Source: UBA1163 sp049513055 (GTDB taxonomy: Bacteria > Desulfobacterota > BSN033 > UBA1163). Taken from it: 64,000 nucleotides of DNA. The notes below the pieces were generated by a model that was not told the origin of the DNA, did no database searches, and saw only the letters and a program-made list of their open reading frames with translations. The stretch lies in NCBI GenBank assembly GCA_049513055.1, contig JBEKWN010000049.1, forward strand, positions 1-64,000, read 5' to 3'. Positions within the stretch are counted from its first letter, which is position 1. Every line of letters starts with the position of its first letter. Both the position numbers and the translations under genes were made by a program. This document shows, piece by piece, positions 41,797 to 49,893 of this stretch.

Positions 41797-44014
41797 GGGT
41801 GAAGCCAAATTCTCCGCCGATCTGTATTTGCCAGGCATGCTTTATGCTAAAGTGCTCCGCAGCCCTTACGCCCACGCCAGGATACTGAACATCGACACAA
41901 GTCGAGCTGAGAAGCTTCCTGGAGTGAGGGCAATCATCACCGGCAGGGACGCCATACCCTACCGATGGGGCGTTTTTGCCTACACCCGGGACATGCAGTT
42001 CCTTCCTACGGACAAGGCCCGATTCTTCAGCCAAGAGGTTGCTGCGGTTGCTGCCATCAACGAAGAAACTGCGCAAGAGGCCGTAGATCTGATCAAGGTG
42101 GAGTGGGAGCCTCTACCACATGTTCTCGATCCTGAACAGGCCTTGCTTGAGGGCGCTCCTCAGCTTCATGATGATAAACCCGGGAACGTCAGCGTGCACA
42201 TTTTCGTGAACGAAGGGAATGTGGACCGGGCTCTTTCGGAGTCTTATCTCGTGCAGGAGGGCCGCTTCTCATCTCCAGAAGAAAGCTATTGCCAGTTAGA
42301 GAATTACGCCGTCGTGGCCAGTTTCGACAGCACTGGGCTGGACATCTGGTGTCCAAACGCGGGCCCCCATATGAAGGCGAGACCGCTCAGCAACGCCCTG
42401 GGCATAGCGACCTCAGACGTGCATGTCCGCAAGATCGCAGTCGGTGGACATTTCGGCGGCAGGTCCGAGATTTCACCTGCGGATTTCATGACCGCACTCC
42501 TCTCGAGGCAAGCCCGCCGTCCCGTTAAATTGGTTTATACCCGCGAGGAGAACTTCAACTGCGTACGCCAGGTGCACAGCAGTATGACGGACTGCAAAGT
42601 GGGGGTCGACGCCGAGGGAAGAATTACGGCTGTGGATATGAAGGTCATCATGGATGGTGGAGCTTACGCCAGCACCGGCCCGATCGCTGCCTCTGTCGCC
42701 TATATTATGATTGAAGAGGCCTACAAGTTCGCCAATCTGCGCTATGAGGCCATCCGGGCTTATACCAACAAACCCCCTCGCGGGATGTACCCGCATCACC
42801 CCCGCACCGCCTATGCTGGATTGGAGCTGCAGTTCGATGCACTTGCCGAAAAACTTGGAATGGACCCCCTCGAATTCAGGATCAAGAACGCCGTCCACGA
42901 GGGCTACATTACTCCTACCAGAACGGTAATCACCTCCTGTGCCGAAGTTGAAACCATGCGCTTGGCCACGGAGAAGGCTGGCTGGAAAGAGAAACGGGGC
43001 CATTTACCGCCTTATCGTGGCATCGGCATGGGCTGCGGCTCGGTGATCAGCGGATTTCCAATGGGCATCCGCGGAGGGTCAGCAGCCTTTGTGCGGTTCA
43101 ACGAGGACGGCGATGTCACGGTGATTTCTGGAGTGATGGATAACGGACAAGGCAACGACAGTATGATTTCTCAGATCGCCGCCGAGGAGCTGGGAATCCC
43201 GCTGGACCGAATCAAAGTCATTACTGGGGATACCAGTGTGACTCCGTCTGATCAAGGAGCTTACTCCCAGGCCTCGACCGTCATTTCCGGCGGTGCAGTC
43301 AAAGCCGCGGCCGCCGACGCCAAGGAACAACTCCTGGAGGTCGCTGCCCAAATGCTGGACGCCAACAAACATGACCTTGTCGCACGTAATGGCCGCATTT
43401 TCGCCAAGGGAGCACCGGAGAAATCTGTCGATATCACTAAAGTGGCTCGAACCGCTCTGGCACAGAATCGAGCGATCTTAGGGCGTGGCGACCGTTGGCC
43501 CGACGCCGATCCCAAGCGGGAGTGGATCAAAAACCCGCGTGGTCAGGTAGCCTCCGCATTCTCCTTTGGCACGGCAGTGGCTGAGGTGGAGGTGGATCCC
43601 GAAACAGGCAAGGTGAAGCTACTCAACATGGTTGCGGCCCATGACTGCGGCCAGCCCATCAACCCTCTGGCTGTTGAGCAACAGATCCAACGCTCCGCAA
43701 TGGAGGCGGGTCCGCAGGGTGTGCTCATGGAGAAACATATATGGACCAGCAGAGGGCAGAACCTTAATGCCAACTTCGCCGACTACTGGTTCCCGCTCTC
43801 CACAGATGTACCCAACATTGACCCTATCGTCGTGACCTCCAACGATCCCTTTGGGCCGTTTGGCGCCAAAGAGGGAGGTTTGTCCATAGCCGTGGCCATG
43901 ACCGGAGCTGTGGCCAATGCCGTGCAGAATGCCATCGGCGTCATGCCCAAGGAGCTTCCCGTCACACCCGAAGTGGTGCTGCGCATGTTGGAGGAGAAGA
44001 AGTCTGACACATGA
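41687..44014 (+). CDS. Molybdopterin-binding large subunit (CoxL/HcrA/XdhA family)
   Basis: The aldehyde oxidase/xanthine dehydrogenase large-subunit domains are present: VGKRVSRTDSVPKAKGEAKF at the N terminus, AVGGHFGGRSE, NKPPRGMYPHHPR, DQGAYSQASTVISGG, and the putative catalytic Glu in FGAKEGGLSIAVAM. ATG 41687 is the first usable start. The frame is open upstream through AKIVESV with no stop, so the ancestral small and large subunits may have been fused before the deletion. No ribosome site precedes 41687. Composition is GC-rich. The substrate is probably an aromatic or heterocyclic CoA ester, but the small-subunit damage makes function doubtful. Confidence 0.85.
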   Translation: MAASNQGAPPLEKEVAISDYSVVGKRVSRTDSVPKAKGEAKFSADLYLPGMLYAKVLRSPYAHARILNIDTSRAEKLPGVRAIITGRDAIPYRWGVFAYTRDMQFLPTDKARFFSQEVAAVAAINEETAQEAVDLIKVEWEPLPHVLDPEQALLEGAPQLHDDKPGNVSVHIFVNEGNVDRALSESYLVQEGRFSSPEESYCQLENYAVVASFDSTGLDIWCPNAGPHMKARPLSNALGIATSDVHVRKIAVGGHFGGRSEISPADFMTALLSRQARRPVKLVYTREENFNCVRQVHSSMTDCKVGVDAEGRITAVDMKVIMDGGAYASTGPIAASVAYIMIEEAYKFANLRYEAIRAYTNKPPRGMYPHHPRTAYAGLELQFDALAEKLGMDPLEFRIKNAVHEGYITPTRTVITSCAEVETMRLATEKAGWKEKRGHLPPYRGIGMGCGSVISGFPMGIRGGSAAFVRFNEDGDVTVISGVMDNGQGNDSMISQIAAEELGIPLDRIKVITGDTSVTPSDQGAYSQASTVISGGAVKAAAADAKEQLLEVAAQMLDANKHDLVARNGRIFAKGAPEKSVDITKVARTALAQNRAILGRGDRWPDADPKREWIKNPRGQVASAFSFGTAVAEVEVDPETGKVKLLNMVAAHDCGQPINPLAVEQQIQRSAMEAGPQGVLMEKHIWTSRGQNLNANFADYWFPLSTDVPNIDPIVVTSNDPFGPFGAKEGGLSIAVAMTGAVANAVQNAIGVMPKELPVTPEVVLRMLEEKKSDT

Positions 44015-44070
44015 ACCTCCGCAGATTCGACCCTATCTGCATCGCCGTAAAGAATCTGGAAGAGGCTTAA
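44011..44070 (+). pseudogene. Remnant of a glyoxalase/epimerase-fold gene
   Basis: An ATG overlaps the large-subunit stop codon (ATGA) and starts a 19-codon frame, MNLRRFDPICIAVKNLEEA, before TAA. It matches the first 19 residues of the intact epimerase-like protein at 49217 (MKVNKIDHICIAVKDLEAA) in 10 positions. The metal-ligand His is Pro here. It is the stump of a translationally coupled gene of the vicinal-oxygen-chelate family. Confidence 0.75.
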
Positions 44071-44264
44071 GTTCGCGGGCCTTTTTCATAATAAGTGACA
44101 TTGGAGACTCTTCTCTGATATAACATTCCTGGGTAAAATCCTTGACCTCTCCTTCTGTAAAATCCCGTGGCGCCCTTCTAATAACGATGGAGCAGTCCAG
44201 GAGGAAAGCATGAAGCTTCTCGATCGAGTTCTTATCCAAAAAAATTATAATTTATAAGGAGGGA
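44071..44264. other. Gap with a possible foreign fragment
   Basis: Immediately after the epimerase stump the sequence changes character. On the minus strand, 44239 down to about 44070 reads as a plausible protein piece (DFTEGEVKDFTQECYIREESPMSLIMKKAREL), but it runs into the stump and has no start site or family that I recognise. The ribosome site GGAGGG of the next gene ends the gap. Confidence 0.35.
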
Positions 44265-44270
44265 ATGAGA

Positions 44271-45413
44271 ATGCAGGCATTAGTATTAGGCGGAACAGGG
44301 GGTATGGGTCAGGGAGTCGCCCGGGATCTCATTAAGCAGGAGCAGATTAAGAAAGTCATTTTAGGTGACATCAATACAGATCCGAGTAGAGTGCAAGATA
44401 AGTTGCGTACCAGCGGAAAGGTGTCGCTCATCAGAATCGATGTAAACGATCACAACGGCTTGGTCAGAGCAATCAGGGATGCCGACGTGGTCATCAACTG
44501 CGCAGGGCCATTCTACAAGACGGCTGTGGTAGTAGCCAGGGCAGCTGTTGAAGCGAAGGTCAATTATATAGATATTTGCGATGACTATGAGGCGGCTGAT
44601 ATTCTTTTTGCTTCTGATATTGATCACGCTGCCAAGGAAGCAGGAATAACCGTCTTGACAGGAATGGGATCGGATCCGGGAACCAACAACGTCATCGTCA
44701 AGTGGTATGCAGATCAACTGGATCGTGTTGACGAGATCGCGTTGTTCTGGGTAGTAAGTATCGCCGAGCTTGCGGGTGCAGCGTGGGATCATGGTCTCCA
44801 TATGACGATAGGTAAAATCCCCCAGTATTTGGATGGTAAGCTGGAATATGTAGAGGGCGGTACCGGTGAGGAGACGGCTGAATTCCTTGAACCGCTTGGC
44901 ACTTGCCAGGTTCGTTACGTGGGTCACCCTCAGCCACTCACAATCCCACGGTATATAAAAGGGGTGAAAAAGGTGGTTGTCAAAGGTGTGCTCATACCGT
45001 CATGGGTGGATCAGCTCATTAAAGAGCAGAGAGAGACGGGCTTTCTCAGTGAAGAGCCAATAGAGATCAAGGGGACTAAGGTAACACCTTATGATCTCAC
45101 TTTGCGGCTTTGGGAGGCCATTCCCAAGAATAGGGATAAGGGGCCCTTCGCTTCCGGCTTGAAAGTAATTGTAAAGGGGGAGAGAAAAGGAAAACAGGTG
45201 ACTTACACGGCCGACATCGTGGGCAGGATGGCGCCGGGGACTGGACTTCCCGCCTCGATCGCAGCCCTCATGCTGGATTCTGGCGATGTGACGGTGAAGG
45301 GAGTGGTAGCCCCGGAAGGCTGCATCGATCCGGGAAAATTCCTTGCAGCCTTGATACAAAGAGGGGCCAAAATACATCAAACGGAAACGATAAAGTCTAT
45401 GTTAGAAGTCTAA
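44271..45413 (+). CDS. Saccharopine-dehydrogenase-family oxidoreductase
   Basis: The ATG at 44271 has GGAGGG seven bases upstream; an ATG at 44265 is too close. The N-terminal Rossmann motif is ALVLGGTGGMGQGVARDL, followed by DADVVINCAGPFYKTAVVVARAAVE and VNYIDICDDYEA, the Sacchrp_dh_NADP pattern. TGMGSDPGTNN and the C-terminal substrate domain follow. Such enzymes make or oxidise saccharopine, carboxynorspermidine or related amino acids. Next to an aminotransferase it probably acts on an amino acid, but the substrate is unknown. Composition drops towards that of the host genes. Confidence 0.85.
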   Translation: MQALVLGGTGGMGQGVARDLIKQEQIKKVILGDINTDPSRVQDKLRTSGKVSLIRIDVNDHNGLVRAIRDADVVINCAGPFYKTAVVVARAAVEAKVNYIDICDDYEAADILFASDIDHAAKEAGITVLTGMGSDPGTNNVIVKWYADQLDRVDEIALFWVVSIAELAGAAWDHGLHMTIGKIPQYLDGKLEYVEGGTGEETAEFLEPLGTCQVRYVGHPQPLTIPRYIKGVKKVVVKGVLIPSWVDQLIKEQRETGFLSEEPIEIKGTKVTPYDLTLRLWEAIPKNRDKGPFASGLKVIVKGERKGKQVTYTADIVGRMAPGTGLPASIAALMLDSGDVTVKGVVAPEGCIDPGKFLAALIQRGAKIHQTETIKSMLEV

Positions 45414-45445
45414 CGCGGGTCGGACATGTTCAAAGGAGAATCCCC

Positions 45446-46609
45446 ATGAAGGATACTAAAAAACTGAATATATCGAAAAGTCTGGAACTTTTTGAACAGG
45501 CAAAAAAATTAGTTCCCGGCGGAGTCCTGGGTGCCAGAAAACCAAGCGATTTTATCGAAGGAGAATATCCCATCTTCCTTGAATATGGCAAGGGCTGCCG
45601 ATTAACCGACGTCGATGGAAATGAATATATTGACTTCCTCTGTGGCTATGGGCCAATCATCTTGGGCTATAGAGAAGAAGAAGTGGATGAAGCTGTGACG
45701 AGGCAGATAAAAGACAAAGGTTTCTGCTTCACACTCACGCAGAGGTATCAGAATGAGCTCGCGAAAAAGCTGAGCGAACTCGTCCCCTGTTCCGAGATGA
45801 GCGTTTTTTTAAAGACCGGTTCAGATGCCACGACAGCGAGCATCCGTATTGCGAGGGCATACACAAACCGGATCAAGGTGATGCGTTGTGGCTACCACGG
45901 CTGGCATGACTGGTGCGTTGAGATGAAGGGGGGCATTCCTGAAAAGTTCTACGAGGATGTGTATGAATTTCGTTACAACAACCTCGCTCAGCTCGAGGAC
46001 TTGATGGCACGATATGGCGATCAGACAGCCGCTATCATTATGACTCCTTTTGGGCATCCCCTCCATCAAAGGATGGAAGAACCCAAGCCCGGGTTCCTCG
46101 AAGGCGTAAGAGAAATCGCTACTAAGTATGGCGCAGTTTTGGTCTTTGATGAAGTCCGAACCTGCTTCAGGCTCAGAATGGGTGGAGCACAGGAACTCTA
46201 TGGAGTCACTCCCGACTTGACAGTTCTTGGAAAAGGAATGGCCAACGGATATGCAATAAGTGTGGTTACCGGAAAAGCTGAAGTGATGATGGCTGCAGCA
46301 CAGAAGCTTTTTATATCTTCTACCTTCTTTCCAAACAGTGACGGTTATGTTGCTGCTCTGAAAACCATCGAAATCCTGGAACGTGACAATGTCCTCGACA
46401 AAATATGGGAAAAAGGTGGCCGTTTTCTGAAAAAAGTCCAGGACATCATTAATAAGTATCACGTTGGGGCCGAGTTAAGTGGTGTCGCACCCATGTTTTT
46501 CATAACCTTCAAGAGGGATGAAGCGAATACCCAAAGAGCGAGACGCGATGATTTTTACACTCAGCTTATCCGTAGAGGTGTCTTTTTACACCCACACCAT
46601 CATGGATAG
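45446..46609 (+). CDS. Class III aminotransferase (GSA-aminomutase-like), C-terminally short
   Basis: The PLP enzyme has VPGGVLGARKPSDF, FLEYGKGCRLTDVDGNEYIDFL, MRCGYHGWHDWC, VLVFDEVRTCFR and the Schiff-base Lys in TVLGKGMANGYAISVV. It belongs to the glutamate-1-semialdehyde aminomutase/class III group. It ends at GVFLHPHHHG followed by TAG, whereas family members go on for about 30-45 more residues. The 387 residues are therefore short and the last helices are missing. The 46610-46812 gap after it shows no continuation that I can read. It may be inactive. Confidence 0.82.
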   Translation: MKDTKKLNISKSLELFEQAKKLVPGGVLGARKPSDFIEGEYPIFLEYGKGCRLTDVDGNEYIDFLCGYGPIILGYREEEVDEAVTRQIKDKGFCFTLTQRYQNELAKKLSELVPCSEMSVFLKTGSDATTASIRIARAYTNRIKVMRCGYHGWHDWCVEMKGGIPEKFYEDVYEFRYNNLAQLEDLMARYGDQTAAIIMTPFGHPLHQRMEEPKPGFLEGVREIATKYGAVLVFDEVRTCFRLRMGGAQELYGVTPDLTVLGKGMANGYAISVVTGKAEVMMAAAQKLFISSTFFPNSDGYVAALKTIEILERDNVLDKIWEKGGRFLKKVQDIINKYHVGAELSGVAPMFFITFKRDEANTQRARRDDFYTQLIRRGVFLHPHHHG

Positions 46610-46683
46610 GAAAATATAAAGTAACCTTTTAACCAAAAGGAGGCTTCGGGAGCATAGGAAGGATTTTATTTAGGAAAATGTGG

Positions 46684-46706
46684 TAACAATATAAAAAATA
46701 TTGTTA
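46684..46706. promoter_or_regulatory. Perfect inverted repeat upstream of the flavoenzyme gene
   Basis: TAACAATAT and ATATTGTTA are exact inverted repeats around AAAAA, about 110 bases before the start at 46813. It could be an operator or a small hairpin. The remaining part of the 46610-46812 gap holds only a 14-codon frame (46757-46801, MELNRRRSATALKS) that ends just before the ribosome site AAGGAGGAAAC. Confidence 0.4.
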
Positions 46707-46812
46707 GGCGTAAAAGGGAAGATAGGCTATTCAAGTTTCTTCGGGAGAAATTGACCATGGAACTCAATAGGAGAAGAAGTGCTACAGCATTAAAATCATA
46801 AGGAGGAAACAT

Positions 46813-48804
46813 ATGTTATCAGGGGTTAAGAAGTATCCGCACATTTTCAGTCCAATCAAGATTGGTAAATTGGAGATTAAAAACCGAATCAAATATGCCT
46901 CCACAGAGACAAATTTTAATTATCGAGATGGGTATGTTTCTGATAAAGAAGTTGGCTATATGGAGGCTCAAGCCAGAGGGGGAGCAGGCATTGTGACTTC
47001 CCAGGGTGCCTTTACAGAACCCACGGGTGAAGGAAAGGGCTATGTGGGAATGATGGCCATCTGGGATGATAAATTCATTCCGGGCCTAAAAAAGATTGCC
47101 GACATCATCAAGAAGCATGACGCCGTTCCCTGCCTCCAATTAATGCACTGCGGTAGAGTGGGAGGAATTGAAATTCCATACACAGCTGGGCCGTCGAATG
47201 TTCCTCAAAAACTCCCCATTTTCCGTCCACCAAAAGAGATGACCAAAGAGGAGATTCATCAGTGCATTCAAGAGCACATCGATGGAGCGGTAAGGGCCGT
47301 CGAAGCTGGTTTTAAGATCGTCGAGGTCTCAGGAATCGTTGGTTATCTTCTCTCCAACTTCATCTCTGCCTATACCAACAAACGAACGGATGAGTACGGC
47401 GGCGATATTCATGGACGATCTCGATTCATGAGGGAGATTCTCGAAGGGATCCGAAAGGCTGTCCTCTCTGATATTGCCATCGGAATTCGCCTCTGTGGTG
47501 AGGAATTGCTCGATGACCGCGGAGGAAATACTCCGGAAGAAAGCTTGGAGTCAATCAAGATTGCCGATAAGGCAGGCATTGACTATCTCAGTGTCACCGC
47601 AGGATGGCAGGAATCGCCTGTCTCGGTGATCTCTCGAGATGTTCCCATGGGAAACTGGCTCTACATCGCAGAGCGGATGAAGAAGAATATTAAAGCCCCT
47701 GTCAGCATGGCCTATCGTCTCTTCGTTCCAGAAATCCCAGAGAAGGCCATGGCAGATGGCAAGCTCGATCTATGGGAGATGTGCCGACCGATGATCGCCG
47801 ATCCTTTCCTTCCCAAGAAGATTATGGAAGACCGCCAACAGGACATCATCCCCTGTATCGCCTGTAATGTCTGCTTGGCTCGACTCTTCAGAGATACAGA
47901 ACTTTGCTGTACGGTCCGGCCTTCCCTCGGGCATGAGAATGAAGTGGAATGGGGCTTCTACGGTTTCCAAAAATCGAAGACGAAGAAGAAGGTTATTGTC
48001 GTTGGGTCAGGGATTGCAGGTCTTCAAGCTGCAGCCATCGCAGCGGAAAAAGGCCATCATGTGACGGTCTATGAGAAAAACGATCATGTGGGCGGTCAAT
48101 TCGCTGCGGCAGCCCACGGACCATGGGGCGATAATGAGTTCCAACGAATGGTCAATTATCTAAAGGCCCAATGCGACAAGCATGGTGCCAAGATCCTTCT
48201 GAACACGCCTGTGACCAAAGAACTCCTGGAGAAGGAAAAGGCCGACTCTGTGATCATTGCCACAGGTGCTGTCCCGGACAAATCGATCCCTGGCAGTGAC
48301 AAGAAGCATGTGGTGACCTTATTCGATGTCCTGGAGGGAAAGGCAAAGCTTGGCCAGAATGTGGTGATCGTGGGAGGTACAGGAGCAGCCATTTCAACAG
48401 CTCTCTATATCATTGATAAAGGAAAACATACTGTGACCATGATTGATAAGCCCAAAAAATTCGGGCTGGACGTGAACCCATCCTATGTCTGGAGATTCAT
48501 GAAGAAGTTGAAGGAAGGAAATGTCGTCCAGATGGTTCAGAGCGCGGTCAAAGAGATCCGGGATAAAGAAGTCGTTGTAGAAGGACCGGAGAAGAAGGAG
48601 ACGACCATCCCGGCTGATTCCGTGATCCTCGCCAACCTCATCCCCAATAAAGAAGTGGGTTATGGCAAATATGCAAAGGATGTTTACATGATCGGGGATG
48701 CGGTTCAGGTCCGCAGGGGGACAGCGGCAATTCGCGATGGTTACAAGATAGGGATGAGGATTGATTTCTTCCCCTATCAAACCTACCATCGGATTAAACA
48801 TTAA
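46813..48804 (+). CDS. Old-yellow-enzyme/2,4-dienoyl-CoA-reductase-like flavoenzyme
   Basis: The 663-residue protein has an FMN TIM barrel (KIGKLEIKNRIKYASTETN, QLMHCGRVGG, SNFISAYTNKRTDEYGG), an iron-sulfur motif CIACNVC with more Cys in ELCCTV, and a C-terminal FAD/NAD(P) part (VIVVGSGIAGLQAAAIAAEKGH, then VVIVGGTGAAISTALYI). This is the FadH/BaiCD/TMADH layout. The usual CxxCxxxC spacing has one residue fewer here. It reduces enoates or dienoyl-CoA esters, with electrons probably from NAD(P)H; the ferredoxin gene after it may be a partner. AAGGAGG precedes the ATG. Confidence 0.9.
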   Translation: MLSGVKKYPHIFSPIKIGKLEIKNRIKYASTETNFNYRDGYVSDKEVGYMEAQARGGAGIVTSQGAFTEPTGEGKGYVGMMAIWDDKFIPGLKKIADIIKKHDAVPCLQLMHCGRVGGIEIPYTAGPSNVPQKLPIFRPPKEMTKEEIHQCIQEHIDGAVRAVEAGFKIVEVSGIVGYLLSNFISAYTNKRTDEYGGDIHGRSRFMREILEGIRKAVLSDIAIGIRLCGEELLDDRGGNTPEESLESIKIADKAGIDYLSVTAGWQESPVSVISRDVPMGNWLYIAERMKKNIKAPVSMAYRLFVPEIPEKAMADGKLDLWEMCRPMIADPFLPKKIMEDRQQDIIPCIACNVCLARLFRDTELCCTVRPSLGHENEVEWGFYGFQKSKTKKKVIVVGSGIAGLQAAAIAAEKGHHVTVYEKNDHVGGQFAAAAHGPWGDNEFQRMVNYLKAQCDKHGAKILLNTPVTKELLEKEKADSVIIATGAVPDKSIPGSDKKHVVTLFDVLEGKAKLGQNVVIVGGTGAAISTALYIIDKGKHTVTMIDKPKKFGLDVNPSYVWRFMKKLKEGNVVQMVQSAVKEIRDKEVVVEGPEKKETTIPADSVILANLIPNKEVGYGKYAKDVYMIGDAVQVRRGTAAIRDGYKIGMRIDFFPYQTYHRIKH

Positions 48805-48824
48805 ACCAAAGATAAAAATGAAGA

Positions 48825-48849
48825 ATGGCCCTCCCCTAGGGAGGGCCAT
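48825..48849 (+). terminator. Strong hairpin between the flavoenzyme and ferredoxin genes
   Basis: ATGGCCCTCCC and GGGAGGGCCAT pair perfectly (11 bp) around a CTA loop. No T-run follows. It may limit readthrough or protect the upstream message rather than terminate outright. Confidence 0.5.
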
Positions 48850-48877
48850 CACCAATTCGATCAAAAAGGAGATGTTT

Positions 48878-49102
48878 ATGGTACCACATGTAGATGTTTT
48901 CAAATGCACGGGTTGTGGGATATGTGTTAGGGATTGCCCCGAAGGAATCATCGGTCTGGTGAAAGATAAAGCAGCCATCTTGACCGATCTCTGTGTGGAA
49001 TGTGGAATCTGCGCCTTTGTCTGTCCCTTTGTCTCCATTGTAAACGAACTTCCCAATGGTGGCTACGAAACGGGTAATATCATGAATCTCTCAAAGAGAT
49101 AA
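48878..49102 (+). CDS. 2[4Fe-4S] ferredoxin
   Basis: The ATG at 48878 lies six bases after GGAG. The 74-residue protein carries two clusters, CTGCGICVRDCPEG and CVECGICAFVCPF, in the bacterial-type arrangement. It is placed between the flavoenzyme and the epimerase-like gene and probably carries electrons for one of the anaerobic oxidoreductases here. Confidence 0.9.
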   Translation: MVPHVDVFKCTGCGICVRDCPEGIIGLVKDKAAILTDLCVECGICAFVCPFVSIVNELPNGGYETGNIMNLSKR

Positions 49103-49216
49103 TGGCTAAGAATCCGCGAGATCATGCAGCCTCATGGACATTTTTCAAGAAAGAAGTTGGGCCAAAGGAGATGAAAAAATATCCAAGCAAACTGGGAAAA
49201 AGAGAGGAGGTGTCTG

Positions 49217-49636
49217 ATGAAGGTAAATAAGATTGATCATATCTGTATTGCAGTAAAGGACCTTGAGGCAGCGCGAAAAGTCTGGGAACCCATTCTTGGA
49301 AAGGGACCTGATGATCCCTATGTGGATGAGCCCGAGAAAATCAGGGTAGCGAGGTACTGGCTGGGAGAAGTTGGATTCGAATTGATGGAATCCACCACCC
49401 CGGACGGTGACGTGGCCAAATTTATTGAGAAAAGGGGCGAGGGCGTCATGATCATCGGGTTAAATGTGGATAGTACTGAAGCAGCCATGAATGAATTGAA
49501 GGCGAAAGGCTACCCTTTTATCGGTGGATTGAGGCCATTCCGGGGTTGCAAATTCGCTTTTGTCCATCCCAAAATGGTGAATGGTGTGCTCCTGGAACTC
49601 ATCGATTATCCTTGGAATGAATTTAAGAAAAAATAA
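49217..49636 (+). CDS. Methylmalonyl-CoA-epimerase-like VOC protein
   Basis: The 139-residue protein has the vicinal-oxygen-chelate fold with the likely metal ligands His in KIDHICIAVKDLEAA, Glu in FELMES, His in FVHPKMVNGV and Glu in LLELIDYP. This layout is that of methylmalonyl-CoA epimerase. No mutase gene is near, so a different CoA ester is possible. AGAGGAGG precedes the start. A broken relative is at 44011. Confidence 0.85.
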   Translation: MKVNKIDHICIAVKDLEAARKVWEPILGKGPDDPYVDEPEKIRVARYWLGEVGFELMESTTPDGDVAKFIEKRGEGVMIIGLNVDSTEAAMNELKAKGYPFIGGLRPFRGCKFAFVHPKMVNGVLLELIDYPWNEFKKK

Positions 49637-49665
49637 TGGTGCTTACCAAATTTCCTCCAGATTTA

Positions 49666-49702
49666 AAATGGCACTCTGGAAAAACCAGAGTACCATTTTT
49701 TT
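49666..49702 (+). terminator. Rho-independent terminator
   Basis: AATGGCACTCTGG and CCAGAGTACCATT pair with one internal mismatch around AAAAA, followed by seven T. It ends the flavoenzyme-ferredoxin-epimerase group. Confidence 0.85.
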
Positions 49703-49736
49703 ATTTCACAATCCCTTTCGAATGGGTTAAAATACC

Positions 49737-49765
49737 TTGACAACCTAATCAATTATTGATATTTG
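49737..49765 (+). promoter_or_regulatory. Sigma-70-like promoter of the TrpB2 gene
   Basis: TTGACA at 49737-49742 and TATTTG at 49760-49765 are 17 bases apart. It leaves a leader of about 120 bases before the ATG at 49890. Confidence 0.5.
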
Positions 49766-49818
49766 AGAATTCAATTTTTAAGAAACAAAGATTGAGGTTA
49801 AAGAGAGTAGGGAGACAG

Positions 49819-49893
49819 AAGGAGGTGATCATAGAACAAAGGTTATTGGTTATTTTGTTGAATTCTTTTTACAATAGAAGGAGGAGATTATGA
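49819..49893 (+). other. Leader with full-length Shine-Dalgarno but no standard start
   Basis: AAGGAGGTGATC at 49819-49830 is a 12-base complement of the 16S rRNA end, far stronger than other ribosome sites here. The bases right after it open a frame with ATA at 49831 and TTG at 49846, which ends in TGA at 49891-49893 overlapping the ATG of the TrpB2 gene. This could be a coupled leader peptide or a ribosome-standby site. It has no Trp codons, so it is not a classic trp attenuator. Confidence 0.35.

Noticed and set aside
44361..44927. A 188-residue frame opposite the saccharopine-dehydrogenase-like gene
   Set aside because: Antisense shadow; the plus-strand gene has clear Rossmann motifs.
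45821..46462. A 213-residue minus-strand frame inside the aminotransferase
   Set aside because: It is the antisense shadow of a well-supported PLP enzyme and its composition is unlike a protein.
48394..49056. A 220-residue minus-strand frame across the flavoenzyme and ferredoxin genes
   Set aside because: It spans two real genes and a hairpin on the other strand and has no start site.
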